Positions 53,130 to 63,600 of a DNA stretch of 64,000 nt are shown here, piece by piece (position 1 is the stretch's first letter; each line of letters opens with the position of its first letter). The position numbers and the translations under genes are program-made. The notes beneath the pieces are model-generated. The model saw nothing but the letters and a program-made list of their open reading frames with translations, was not told where the DNA came from and did no database searches. Origin of the DNA: UBA10646 sp046296295 (GTDB lineage Bacteria; Bacteroidota; Bacteroidia; Chitinophagales; Chitinophagaceae); the NCBI GenBank assembly GCA_046296295.1, contig JBKBLG010000014.1:29396-93395 (forward strand), read 5' to 3'.

Positions 53130-54743
53130 TTATTGCTTTAACAAACGAAGTGTTTGAATGCTATTACCATCGTTCACAACAACCATGTACACACCTGGGG
53201 TAAAGTTGCTGGCAGGTAGGCTAATGTTGTTGGCACCGGCATTCATCGTTAATTCTCTTGTATGTATTACGGCACCATTTTGATGTACCACTTTAATACT
53301 TACACGGCGTTCGGTTGTAGTGCTTAAAAGCAATTCTATATTATTAACGATAGGATTATTCACTGCTTGTAAGCTAAACTCGGCTTTACGAATATTTACA
53401 ACAGCAATGGTAGAGTAGGTGAATTTGCCATTGTTATCAATTTGTTTAATACGATAGTAAAGCGTGTTGTATTTTCCGATAGCAGCATCAAAAAACTCGT
53501 AATTAATATTTTGTGTGCTGTTGCCATTATTGGCTTTTGACTTTTCAAAAGCAATGGCTTTAAAGTCGCGACCATTGGTAGAACGCTCAATGCTGAAGCC
53601 TTGGTTGTTACTTTCTGTGGCCGTATTCCACTGTAGCCATACACGATTGTTGTTGAGCGTGGCACTGAAATGGCTAAGTGTTACAGGCAATGCACCACTG
53701 CCACGTGAAGCCATAAAACCATTATTGGTGAAAAGGCTGAATACGGTAAAGGTGTTGTCGCCATTGTTTTTATAAGCAACATCGCCAGTAGCATTACCGT
53801 TAGTTAGGTAAATAGTAGGATCTGAAATGCTATCAAGGCCATAGTTGGTTGGAGTGCCAGCTGTAGTAATATCCAAGCATTTCATACGTGAATTGGCATT
53901 GGCATTATTGCCGCCAGCGAAAGTTAAATATTTACGACCGTCCATTTCCATGTATTTCATACCGCCATAACCTAAAGAAGCTTGGCCGTTTCCTACACCA
54001 TCTTCAATAGTTTCAACAACGGTGCCGGTACGAGTGCCCGAATTGTTAGGGCCAACACTTATACGGCGAGCATTAAAACCACCACCTTTAATCCATATAT
54101 CTCCGTTAACACCTGTGCCCGAAGGTTCTACTACACGGTTGGCCCATTGTTGGTTGGCAGTGGGTGCCGATGTCATGGTTACTTTACTTTCCAGAAAAAA
54201 GTTTGTGCCGTTTACAGTGTTGAGGATGTAAATATTAAAGGAATTATTACTGGTACCAGCTCCACTTGCATACAAAACTGTATTGTTACCGGTGCCGCTG
54301 AGGCCGAAAGCATCGCCACAACGTTCTGTTACTTGAAACTCAGCACATAATGTTGGCGTAGCGCTTTGGTTAGCCCAACGATATATTTTACAGTTGTTAC
54401 CCCCGGTTGTTTGTAAGCTAATAGCATAAATAACACCATCGCTAGTAACGCGAATTTTATTGTATTTGAAAGATTCAGTACCAACGCCTGTTGTATTAAG
54501 TGTACCTTCTTCGGCACCAGTAGCAGGGTTGATGATGAAAATCCTATCGTTTCGTAACGATACTAATAGTTTGTCTGTTGCCGGATTGTAAGCGAGTGAA
54601 GTGATGTTGTTATTGCTGGTTCCGATGTTGAGCCAAGTGAAATCGTTATTGGCAACGGTTTTTTTCCATAGTTGTGCGAAGTTTTGTGCATGGGTAACAG
54701 CAACAGTTGTTAACAACACAAGTAATGTGTAAATTTTTTTCAT
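53130..54743 (-). CDS. T9SS-exported beta-propeller-like protein (DUF4623-like)
   Basis: 537 residues. A signal peptide ends THAQN. Residues about 25-345 are repeat-rich (NITSLAYNPATDKLLVS; RIFIINPATGAEEG; VIYAISLQTTGGNN) as in a WD-like or DUF4623 propeller. An Ig/FnIII-like region follows (GALPVTLSHFSATLNNNRV near 350). The C-terminal 80 residues form a T9SS sorting domain ending GVYMVVVNDGNSIQTLRLL. It is probably cell-surface or secreted; a binding role is likely but not shown. It stands alone between two intergenic gaps. Confidence 0.75.
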   Translation of the reverse strand: MKKIYTLLVLLTTVAVTHAQNFAQLWKKTVANNDFTWLNIGTSNNNITSLAYNPATDKLLVSLRNDRIFIINPATGAEEGTLNTTGVGTESFKYNKIRVTSDGVIYAISLQTTGGNNCKIYRWANQSATPTLCAEFQVTERCGDAFGLSGTGNNTVLYASGAGTSNNSFNIYILNTVNGTNFFLESKVTMTSAPTANQQWANRVVEPSGTGVNGDIWIKGGGFNARRISVGPNNSGTRTGTVVETIEDGVGNGQASLGYGGMKYMEMDGRKYLTFAGGNNANANSRMKCLDITTAGTPTNYGLDSISDPTIYLTNGNATGDVAYKNNGDNTFTVFSLFTNNGFMASRGSGALPVTLSHFSATLNNNRVWLQWNTATESNNQGFSIERSTNGRDFKAIAFEKSKANNGNSTQNINYEFFDAAIGKYNTLYYRIKQIDNNGKFTYSTIAVVNIRKAEFSLQAVNNPIVNNIELLLSTTTERRVSIKVVHQNGAVIHTRELTMNAGANNISLPASNFTPGVYMVVVNDGNSIQTLRLLKQ

Positions 54744-54843
54744 ATGAGCAGCTTTTTAAAAGTTAATATACTGTGAAAATAAAAAAATTTATTAAGTAGT
54801 AAAATCTTTTTAAAAAAAATGTTTTAAGTCGAACTTTGCTATG

Positions 54844-55884
54844 CTATGGGTGTGCCTTTTTAAATGCATTGATGCGTTCAATGATATTGGCACGTACATT
54901 CAAATAGTAAAAATTGTAATCGGCGATGTGATAGTTTTTGCCATATAGGGCGATGCCAAAAACTTTTGGTCGGCCTGTCCATAATACATTGTTATGTACA
55001 TAGGCATCGGCAACGGAAGGTGTAATCTTATTGAAATTTCTAAGTACGCCACCAATGTTTTTTGTGCGTTCTACATTTGGTGTGGTTGCCTGAAAGCTAA
55101 GTGGGTTAGTTACAATCATTTTTTGCTTTTCCTTACGGGCAAATGTGGTTTCGTAGCCTTTTTTCATGGTACGCCAACTACAGATACAACCAGTTTCTTC
55201 TGGTTGCTCACATGCTTTTAATTGGCGGTATGCTGCCATTGCTACCGGAATGCCAACAATATAAGCTGCGATCATTTTGGCCTGTAGAGGCTTGCCATCT
55301 ATGTATTCTTGTAACAGACGAATGGCGTGGGTAGTGCCTTGGCTATGACTTGCAATGATAAATGGCTTACCACGATTATAATGTTGCAGGTAATATTCGA
55401 AAGCACGGGCAACATCGGCATAGGCAGTTGAAAATGCTTTGATGGCGGCGGCAGTATCGGTAGTAAAATAGTTGCTAATTTCTGCTTGTGCATAGCGTGG
55501 GGCATATACATTCGCTACGTTGAAAATACTAGCCTGGTATAAAATACTACTGTAATCTGTTTTAGCATTGAGGTAAGCATTGTTCACAGCACCATTGCTG
55601 CCCATTGCTTGCTTTTTGTCTATATAGGTAGTTGGATGGATAAAAAAAACATCAACGCTAGTGTCTTTAGTATAAGCAGCACGTAGTGGTTGTGGTACAC
55701 TATCTGATGGATCCCACTTTGCAGGGTGTGCTGCCCAGTAATATACGTCGCTATAATCTGCAATAGCCGCTTTATCAGTTGTGTACTGCGGTTGTTGGGC
55801 TAGGGTGTAATACTTGGTTTTGCAACCGGTAAAACATATCATTAAGCTTAAAAAAGATGCCAATAAAAGTTTTTGTTGTTTCAT
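54844..55884 (-). CDS. DUF3089-family alpha/beta-hydrolase-like lipoprotein
   Basis: 346 residues with lipobox CFTGC (Cys near residue 21). The DUF3089 pattern includes VDVFFIHPTTYID near residue 80, VYAPRYAQAE near 130 and the nucleophile elbow IIASHSQGTTHA near 180 (Ser in SHSQG). These proteins are lipase or esterase-like; substrates are unknown. The start codon ATG is the end of a dispersed 15-mer (55882-55896). It follows the trehalase gene by 13 bases and is likely co-transcribed with it. Confidence 0.82.
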   Translation of the reverse strand: MKQQKLLLASFLSLMICFTGCKTKYYTLAQQPQYTTDKAAIADYSDVYYWAAHPAKWDPSDSVPQPLRAAYTKDTSVDVFFIHPTTYIDKKQAMGSNGAVNNAYLNAKTDYSSILYQASIFNVANVYAPRYAQAEISNYFTTDTAAAIKAFSTAYADVARAFEYYLQHYNRGKPFIIASHSQGTTHAIRLLQEYIDGKPLQAKMIAAYIVGIPVAMAAYRQLKACEQPEETGCICSWRTMKKGYETTFARKEKQKMIVTNPLSFQATTPNVERTKNIGGVLRNFNKITPSVADAYVHNNVLWTGRPKVFGIALYGKNYHIADYNFYYLNVRANIIERINAFKKAHP

Positions 55885-55896
55885 TTACCGTAAGGT
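55882..55896 (+). repeat. Dispersed 15-mer copy containing the DUF3089 start codon
   Basis: CATTTACCGTAAGGT; on the minus strand it reads ACCTTACGGTAA followed by ATG, the gene start. Confidence 0.8.
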
Positions 55897-55897
55897 A

Positions 55898-57493
55898 TTA
55901 TGGTGTATTAACGGGATACATAGCTAATAGTTTGAGTAATACGCCGTTGGTCCAACCGAAACCATCTTGGCCCGGATATTCTCCACCGCCAGCTTCTTTG
56001 GTAGTATCTACAACATTATATTTTTCCATGAGCTTGCCTGTTTGTTGATATACTTTTATGTTTAAGTTAATCCAACGTTCGGCAATGGTTTTTGCCAGAG
56101 CTGTTTGTCCGTTGCTATGTAAGCCAACAACAGCCATATATTGTAATGGTGCCCAGCCGTTGGGTGCATCCCATTGTTGCTCGCTATCGGTAGTAGTAGT
56201 AACAAGCCCGCCGGGTTGTAGTAATTGTTGCTCAATAATGTTAGCACATTGCGCCGTTTGTTGTGGTGTTGCAATGCCAAAGAAAGCGGGTGTAATGCCG
56301 GCTGCTGTAATAGCATTGGTAGTACGCTTATGCAAAATATGATAATCGAAAAAATAGCCTTTTTTAGCATTCCAGCAGTACTTATGTATTGCTTTTTTGC
56401 GCCGTAGTGCTAGCTGCTCGTAATAGCGCTTGCGAGTAAGGTTGCCGCTTGCTTCGTTGGCTTTGGCTAACGCTAGTTCTAGCTGATATATAAGTCCGTT
56501 TAAATCAACGGGTACAATATTGGTGGTTTCAATTGTTTTTAAATGCTTGCCATCGGCAAACCAACGTGTACTAAAATCCCATCCGCTTTCAGCACCGCTG
56601 CGCAAGTGCCTGAAAGTGTTGGCAGCATTGGCAATAGTTGGTTTTTTCATGCCATCATATTCGCCATACACCAAGGTGTAATCTTCGTAATAACTTTCTT
56701 GTCGTGGTGTGTTGTTAGCATCCCAGTAGCGTTGCAAAATGCTGCCATCGGGCATGATGACGCGGTGTTTGGTACGCCCATTTTTATCGTTCCAGTAATC
56801 GTATTCTTTTTGTAATGCGTTTTTATATAGTGCCCAAGTAGCTTTACCTTTATGCTTAGCCAATAAATCTACCATCATGGCGAAGAATGGTGGTTGGCTG
56901 CGACTTAAGTAATAGCTTCTATTACCGTTAGGAATATGGCCAAAACGATCTATCAAATAGGCGAAATTATCAATCATGTGTTCAATGGTAGCCCACTCGC
57001 CACTTTCGGCTAAACCAAGCATAGTAAAGTAGCTATCCCAATAATACACTTCCCTAAATCGTCCGCCGGGTACAATGTAGGGGTTAGGTAATGGTAATAA
57101 TGAGCTACCTGCCGTAGCCACATCGGCTTGGCGTTTCAGTACCTGCCAAAGCTGTTTAATATGCGTTGTTATTGGTACTTGCTGAGTTGTATAGTTGGTG
57201 CTGTTACCTTGCGGTAAATAAAAATTTTCTTCAACAAATGTTTTGATGGAAAACTTAATATTAGGTGTGTTTCGAATGTGTTCATAATCGGCAACAATTG
57301 CTTGTGGCGAACGCTTAGGAACCATATCTACAAAGGTTTTGCTATCCGGAAAAATTCGATTCAATTGTACATCTGTAAATAATCGCTGATAAATACTATC
57401 GGGTGTGCTAAAAGATTGAGCATTTACCGTAAGGTATGCACTACTAACAATAGCAGTTGCAAAAAAAAATGTGTGGTAGTTACAACAACGCAT
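55898..57493 (-). CDS. GH37 trehalase, secreted
   Basis: About 531 residues from the ATG at 57493, chosen because it begins a signal peptide (ending LTVNAQ). An upstream in-frame start would run into the divergent polA gene. Both trehalase signatures are present: PGGRFREVYYWDSYF near residue 145 and QWDAPNGWAPLQY near 445. The barrel is of full length. It hydrolyses trehalose to two glucose in the periplasm. The signal-peptide codons carry a dispersed 15-mer (57421-57435), and a GCAA-variant copy lies at 57206-57220 (Y-L-P-Q-G). Confidence 0.93.
   Translation of the reverse strand: MRCCNYHTFFFATAIVSSAYLTVNAQSFSTPDSIYQRLFTDVQLNRIFPDSKTFVDMVPKRSPQAIVADYEHIRNTPNIKFSIKTFVEENFYLPQGNSTNYTTQQVPITTHIKQLWQVLKRQADVATAGSSLLPLPNPYIVPGGRFREVYYWDSYFTMLGLAESGEWATIEHMIDNFAYLIDRFGHIPNGNRSYYLSRSQPPFFAMMVDLLAKHKGKATWALYKNALQKEYDYWNDKNGRTKHRVIMPDGSILQRYWDANNTPRQESYYEDYTLVYGEYDGMKKPTIANAANTFRHLRSGAESGWDFSTRWFADGKHLKTIETTNIVPVDLNGLIYQLELALAKANEASGNLTRKRYYEQLALRRKKAIHKYCWNAKKGYFFDYHILHKRTTNAITAAGITPAFFGIATPQQTAQCANIIEQQLLQPGGLVTTTTDSEQQWDAPNGWAPLQYMAVVGLHSNGQTALAKTIAERWINLNIKVYQQTGKLMEKYNVVDTTKEAGGGEYPGQDGFGWTNGVLLKLLAMYPVNTP
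57421..57435 (+). repeat. Dispersed 15-mer copy in trehalase signal-peptide codons
   Basis: CATTTACCGTAAGGT, antisense to the gene, encoding Y-L-T-V-N-A. Confidence 0.8.
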
Positions 57494-57607
57494 GTAGGTA
57501 AAAATTTGATGTGTAAGGTACGAGTTGCTTAGAAAAAATTGCATTGAAAGTTGCCAATTATGTTGCTTGTTATAGGGCAGCAACGGCATAAACTGTACAT
57601 TCGTTGC

Positions 57608-60490
57608 ATGGCTAAAAAATTGTTTTTGCTCGATGCAATGGCGCTCATTTATAGAGCTTATTATGCGTTGATTCGTAGCCCGCGTATTACTAGTAAAGGG
57701 CTTAATACCAATGCACAATTTGGTTTTACAAATACCTTATACGACCTTATTCAAAAAGAAAAACCAACCCATTTAGCGGTGTGTTTTGATACAGCAGCAG
57801 CAACGGAACGTCATACCGATTTTGCTGCCTATAAAGCCAATAGGCAAGAAGCTCCAGAAGATTTATTAGTGAGTATCCCGATGATTAAAGATATTATTAG
57901 AGGGTTTAATATTCCGGTGATAGAACTCGATGGCTACGAAGCCGATGATGTTATTGGTACCCTAGCTTGGCAAGCAGCCGATAAAGGCTATGAGGTGTAT
58001 ATGGTAACACCTGATAAAGATTATGGACAGTTACTCATACACCCGGGGGTATACATTTACAAACCACCTTACATGGGCAATAAAGAAGAAATTTTAGATG
58101 CTGCTAAAATTTGTGCTAAATGGGATATTGCTCGTGTAGAACAAGTAGTTGATATGCTAGGGTTAATGGGCGATGCGGTAGATAATATTCCGGGTATTGC
58201 AGGCGTAGGAGAAAAAACGGCTGCCAAACTGCTGAAACAATATGATACCCTCGAAAATGTATTGGCCAATGCCGATGAAATTAAAGGTGCCTTGGGCGAA
58301 AAGGTACGCAAGGGTAAAGAAGATGCTTTAATGAGTAAAAAATTAGCAACCATTATAACCAATGTTCCCGTTACATTTCACGAAGAAGATTATCAGTTAA
58401 AGGCATGGAACACAGAAGCACTTAAAAGCATTTTCGCCGAACTAGAATTTAAAACATTAGGCAAGCGAATTTTAGGCAACGATTTCGATGTATTTCAGCA
58501 AGCACCAACAGGTAGTCAGATAGATTTATTTGGTAACCCAACGCCTCCGGCTCAAAGCAACAAAAAAGAAAAAGCTGGTGGCCATGCCATTGCTTTTGAT
58601 TCGCCTTTGTTACAAATGGCAGCAAGCGTGTCAACAGATGCAACTACAAGTACCGAAACAAGCCCTTTAAAAACCATTAACGATGTGCCTCATACCTATC
58701 ATTTGCTCGATACAACTGCTGCTGTTGCTGCCTTTGTAGCGCAGGCAATGGCACAGCAAGAAATATGTTTCGATACTGAAACTACCCATATTGATGCGAA
58801 TGAAGCAGAACTGGTGGGTATGAGTTTTGCATTTACCGCAAGGGAAGCTTATTACATACCTTGTACGCCCGAAAAAGAGGCTACCTCAGCCATACTTGCA
58901 CTGCTTGCACCTTTATTCGCAAATCCTGACATACTTTGGGTTGGTCAAAATATTAAATATGATTTATTGGTATTAAAATGGTATGGGTACACCCTTAGGG
59001 GTAAATTATACGATACCATGTTAGCACACTACGTAATAGAGCCAGAAGGTAAGCGTAGTATGGATTGGCTAAGTACACAATACCTCGGTTACGAACCTAT
59101 TGCTATTGAAACTCTCATAGGAAAAAAGGGGAAAGAACAAGGCAATATGCGTGATGTACCTATTGAGGCAGTGAAAGATTATGCTGCCGAAGATGCCGAT
59201 ATTACCTTGCAACTAAAACACGCCTTACATCCGCAATTGAAAGAGCGAGAAGTAGAACGTGTGTTTTACGAAGTTGAAAATCCATTGGTACGTGTACTTG
59301 CCGATATGGAGTATGAAGGCATTCGCGTAGATACAGATTTCTTACAAGCTTATAGTGTACAATTAGAGCAAGAAGCTGCCGAAGCTGAACAACAAGTATA
59401 TGCCGCTGCCGGACTCAAATTTAATCTGGCAAGTCCAAAGCAATTAGGAGAAGTTTTATTCGATCATTTAAAGCTAGATCCCTCGGCCAAAAAAACTAAA
59501 ACCGGTCAATACCAAACCGGTGAAGATGTGCTGCTAAAATTAGCTGCTAAAGGGCACGATGTGGTTACCAATATTTTAGCCTATCGCCAACTTACTAAAC
59601 TCAAAAGCACTTATGTAGACGCCTTACCAAAATTGCTGAACAGCAAAACAGGCAGGGTGCATACCAACTATGCACAAGCTGTAGCAGTAACAGGCAGGTT
59701 AAGCAGTAACAATCCGAACCTTCAAAATATTCCGATACGAACCGAACGGGGCCGCGAAATACGCAAAGCGTTTGTACCTCGTAGCAGCGATTACATTTTG
59801 CTCAGTGCCGATTACTCGCAAATTGAGCTACGCATTGTTGCTGCTATTAGTGGCGATGAAAATATGGTACAAGCATTTATAGATGGAAAAGATATTCATA
59901 CTGCTACCGCAGCAAAAGTGTATGGTATTGATGAAGCAGCCGTAACGAAAGAACAACGCTATAAAGCCAAGAGTGTGAATTTTGGAATTATCTACGGGCA
60001 AGGAGCTTTTGGCCTAGCCGATAACCTCGGTATTAGCCGTACCGAAGCCAAAGAAATTATCGATAACTATAAACGAGAATTTGCAGGCATCACCCGTTAT
60101 ATGGATGAAACCATTAATTTTTGTAGAGTGCATGGTTACGTACAAACGTTAATGGGTCGTAAGCGTTGGCTTCGCGATATTAACAGCAGTAATTTTACCG
60201 TAAGGAGCTACGCCGAACGCAATGCCATTAACAGTCCGATTCAAGGTACCGCAGCAGATATGATTAAGTTAGCGATGATTAAGATTCATGCTGCCATGCA
60301 AGCCGCACAATTACGTAGCAAAATGCTCTTGCAAGTGCACGACGAATTGGTGTTCGATGCCCACCGCGATGAGGTAGCTCATTTAAAAACACTTATTCTC
60401 GATAACATGCGTAGTGCATTGATACTCCCTAACAGCGTGCCGGTTGAAGCCGAGGTAGGTGTTGGCGATAATTGGTTAGAAGCACACTAG
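57608..60490 (+). CDS. polA: DNA polymerase I
   Basis: About 960 residues from the ATG at 57608 (MAKKLFLLDAMALIYRAYYA), where family similarity starts; the frame opens at 57551. Residues 1-300 form the 5' nuclease (YEADDVIGTLAWQAADKG; VDNIPGIAGVGEKTA). The 3'-5' exonuclease keeps its acidic residues (CFDTETTHID near 385; NIKYDLLVLKW near 450; AAEDADITLQL near 530). The polymerase domain shows motif A DYSQIELRIVAAISG, motif B KSVNFGIIYGQGAFG and motif C LQVHDELVFDAH. It repairs gaps and removes Okazaki primers. Two 15-mers lie inside (58830, 60192) and a third just after the stop. Confidence 0.97.
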   Translation: MAKKLFLLDAMALIYRAYYALIRSPRITSKGLNTNAQFGFTNTLYDLIQKEKPTHLAVCFDTAAATERHTDFAAYKANRQEAPEDLLVSIPMIKDIIRGFNIPVIELDGYEADDVIGTLAWQAADKGYEVYMVTPDKDYGQLLIHPGVYIYKPPYMGNKEEILDAAKICAKWDIARVEQVVDMLGLMGDAVDNIPGIAGVGEKTAAKLLKQYDTLENVLANADEIKGALGEKVRKGKEDALMSKKLATIITNVPVTFHEEDYQLKAWNTEALKSIFAELEFKTLGKRILGNDFDVFQQAPTGSQIDLFGNPTPPAQSNKKEKAGGHAIAFDSPLLQMAASVSTDATTSTETSPLKTINDVPHTYHLLDTTAAVAAFVAQAMAQQEICFDTETTHIDANEAELVGMSFAFTAREAYYIPCTPEKEATSAILALLAPLFANPDILWVGQNIKYDLLVLKWYGYTLRGKLYDTMLAHYVIEPEGKRSMDWLSTQYLGYEPIAIETLIGKKGKEQGNMRDVPIEAVKDYAAEDADITLQLKHALHPQLKEREVERVFYEVENPLVRVLADMEYEGIRVDTDFLQAYSVQLEQEAAEAEQQVYAAAGLKFNLASPKQLGEVLFDHLKLDPSAKKTKTGQYQTGEDVLLKLAAKGHDVVTNILAYRQLTKLKSTYVDALPKLLNSKTGRVHTNYAQAVAVTGRLSSNNPNLQNIPIRTERGREIRKAFVPRSSDYILLSADYSQIELRIVAAISGDENMVQAFIDGKDIHTATAAKVYGIDEAAVTKEQRYKAKSVNFGIIYGQGAFGLADNLGISRTEAKEIIDNYKREFAGITRYMDETINFCRVHGYVQTLMGRKRWLRDINSSNFTVRSYAERNAINSPIQGTAADMIKLAMIKIHAAMQAAQLRSKMLLQVHDELVFDAHRDEVAHLKTLILDNMRSALILPNSVPVEAEVGVGDNWLEAH
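58830..58844 (+). repeat. Dispersed 15-mer copy, GCAA variant, inside polA
   Basis: CATTTACCGCAAGGG, read A-F-T-A-R-E in the exonuclease domain. Confidence 0.75.
60192..60206 (+). repeat. Dispersed 15-mer copy inside polA polymerase domain
   Basis: ATTTTACCGTAAGGA, read N-F-T-V-R-S. The terminal base breaks the outer pair. Confidence 0.72.
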
Positions 60491-60491
60491 T

Positions 60492-60506
60492 ACCTTACGG
60501 TAAATG
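60492..60506 (-). repeat. Dispersed 15-mer copy after polA
   Basis: ACCTTACGGTAAATG, one base past the polA stop. Its ATG opens a 70-codon frame that I do not consider a gene. Confidence 0.8.
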
Positions 60507-60621
60507 AAAAAGCAAGTGCTTATAACGAGGCACATGTGGCTGCACAAAAAAGTTTTATTTGCAGTATTTAGCGGTTTTTGGCTATCTTCAAGGTGCAAAA
60601 ACCGAAAAATAACGACTGCTT

Positions 60622-63600
60622 ATGCGCTTCAAACAATGCCTGCTAACCGCATTGGCTGCTATTTGTGTATCTATGGTACAAGCACAGCAACACCCGCTTT
60701 TACAACCTATTCGTAACACTGTTAACAAAGCTGCAGAACATTATCCGCAGTTAGTATTACAGCCCGATAGTGTTGCACAAAACGGCAATCTATTGCAAGT
60801 GTACTTCAATGTGCGTCAATCATTTACCGTAAGGCAATTGCCCGATGCTTTGATAGAAGAACTCAACGAGGCTTTAGCACACATGGCATACGAAGCCGGC
60901 GTTGATAATATTGTGTTGCTAGCGAAAGATGCTGCCACCAATACGTGGAAAACGCTTGATTATTTCACGCCGGTAGCTACTAAGGTGCAGTATCAGCCAC
61001 AGCCGAATAACGATCCTTTCCCGAATGTAAAAGGTGCGGTTAGTGGCAATGTTGCTGCACGTTTGTTTCCAACACCAAGCCAGTCTGCATTCACAGGGGG
61101 GTTGTTAGGTAAAACAGTTTGGCTAAGTCCGGGCCATGGTTGGAATGTTGCTAATAGTTCTGCCTCGGCATTTTCAACACAACGCGGTACCACCAACGAA
61201 GTGGTAGAAGATTTTGGCACCATTGAAACCATCAATTACTATTTACTCAACTACTTGTACAATGCTGGTGCGAATGTTTGGAGTGTTAGAGAGCGTGATA
61301 TGAATACCAATGAAATTATTGTTAACAACGATGCTGGTGCACCACAATACACCGAAACAGGTAGTTGGACCGATGGAGGGGTACCTGGATATAATGGTAC
61401 ATACCGTGTAGCCAACAGTAGTGCTACTACTACTGCAACGGCTACGTTTACACCTAATATTACCGTGAGCGGTTACTATTGGGTAAGTGTTCAGTATGTT
61501 AGCGGCCTCAACAGGTCTACCGATGTTAAGTACACTGTACATCATGCTGGTGGCACCACCACCTACACTGTGAATCAAGAAGTGCATGGTAGTACATGGG
61601 TGTATTTAGGTCGTTTTTATTTTGTAGCCGGCGGCGATAATAAAGTGGTATTAAGCAATCAAAGTACGCAAGATGCACAGGCTATTATAGCCGATGCAGT
61701 TCGTTTTGGCGGCGGCATTGGTCAGCAGGCCGATTGTAACTTCCCAAGTGTGTCGCCTGGCGGCAGTAACAAAGCCCGTTTCGAAGAAGCAGCCAATATG
61801 TATGCTCGTTACCAAGGGTATCCTACTTGCGTTGGCGATGTTAACATGCGGCCACTCTACGCCGAATGGGAAGCCAATAAAGGCGGAATAGAAGAGGTAC
61901 GCAACAGCGTGTTTGTATCGTTTCATACTAATGCGGCGAATGCAACGGCTCGTGGCACAGAAACTTACCGTTATAATGGTTTAGGAACGGGTCGTCCTAA
62001 TATTTCGCCAGGTAGTACACAACTTCGAGATAGCATTCATCGGCAAGTCATTAGAGATATTCGTGCAGGGTACAACCCCAGCTGGGCCGACCGTGGTGTT
62101 AAAGAAGCCAATTTCGGAGAGTTGCGCAACCTCGATTCTATTCCGGGAGCACTCATAGAACTCGCCTTTCATGATACACCTGCCGATGCTACCGACTTAA
62201 AAAATGCTGAGTTCCGCAGGCTAGCTGCACGAGCCATATATAAAGGTATTGTAAATTATTTCAATTATAAAGATGGCAGCCCCATTGTATACTTACCCGA
62301 AGAACCAACGCATTTTTTAGCCAAAAACGTAGGGAATAACCAAATACAATTAACATGGCGTAAGCCTGTAACAGGTGGCATTTTTGGCCATCCGGCTACC
62401 AGCTATCGGGTATATATAAGCAATAATGGAAAGGGTTTTGGTGATGGCCTTACGGTAAATGATACTACTTATACATTCACCGGCGCTGCCAATACCACTT
62501 ATTATTTCAAAATTTCGGCAGTGAATGCCGGTGGCGAATCATTTACTACTAGCGTTGTAGCTGCACGTACACCAGCCAGCCCTACTAGTAATGCCAGCTA
62601 TTTAATTGTAGATGGCTTCGATAGACTTTCACCAATGGTTTTGCGTAATGAGGGGGGTGTTTTAGGAAATGTAAGGCGCATGTTTTTAGAACGCATGAAT
62701 CGCTACGATTATATGGTAGATCATGCAGCTGCGCTAAGTAATTGCGGTGTAGCATTCGATGGTGCACAAAACGAAGCAGTTATTGCCGATATGATTAGCC
62801 TTATCGGCTACGCAGCAGTAGATTGGATTTTAGGCGAGGAAAGTACAGCCGATCGTACCCTCGATGCAACAGAGGTTGCAAAGCTTACTACTTACCTCGA
62901 TGCAGGTGGCAATCTATTCATTTCAGGATCAGAAATAGGTTGGGATATTGGTAGAGTTGCATCGGCCAATGCTAACCTCAATTTCTATAATAATTATTTG
63001 AAAGCCAATTATATAGATGATGATGCTGGTACCTATAACTTCACTGGAACATCGCAATTTTTTGCCAATCAGTCTGGCACTTTCGATAATGGTTCGGCTG
63101 GTATTTTTGATGTTGACTTTCCAGATCGTATTAGTGCTGTAACAGGTGCCGAAATATTACTTAATTACATTGGTGGCACAGGCGATGGAGCTGCTGTTGG
63201 CTTTAGAGGCAACCATCGAGTAGTGTACATGGCATTTCCGTTCGAAGCAATTACCGATGAGGCTGTTCGTAGCACCATTATGTGTAATGCCGTATCGTAT
63301 CTTACACCACTATTGCCGGCCACCGGACTTAGCCTTAAAGCACAATCTGGTAAGTCTGGTAACATATTACAGTGGACAACCCTTACAGAGCTAAATACCC
63401 AACGCTTTGAAGTTGAAAAAAGCGATGATGGCTTTAACTTCAAAACAACAGGTATACGTGTGCCAGCTAAAGGTAATAGCACAACTGTAACTGCATACGA
63501 AGCCATAGATCCGCAGGTATGGCCAATCAGTTACTACCGTTTAAAAGCAATCGACAAAGATGGCAGCTATAATTATTCAAACACAGTAGTAGTTAAGGCC

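Noticed and set aside
60504..60716. A 70-codon open frame starting at the ATG of a 15-mer copy after polA
   Set aside because: It overlaps the secure start and signal peptide of the amidase gene in another frame and has no recognisable feature.
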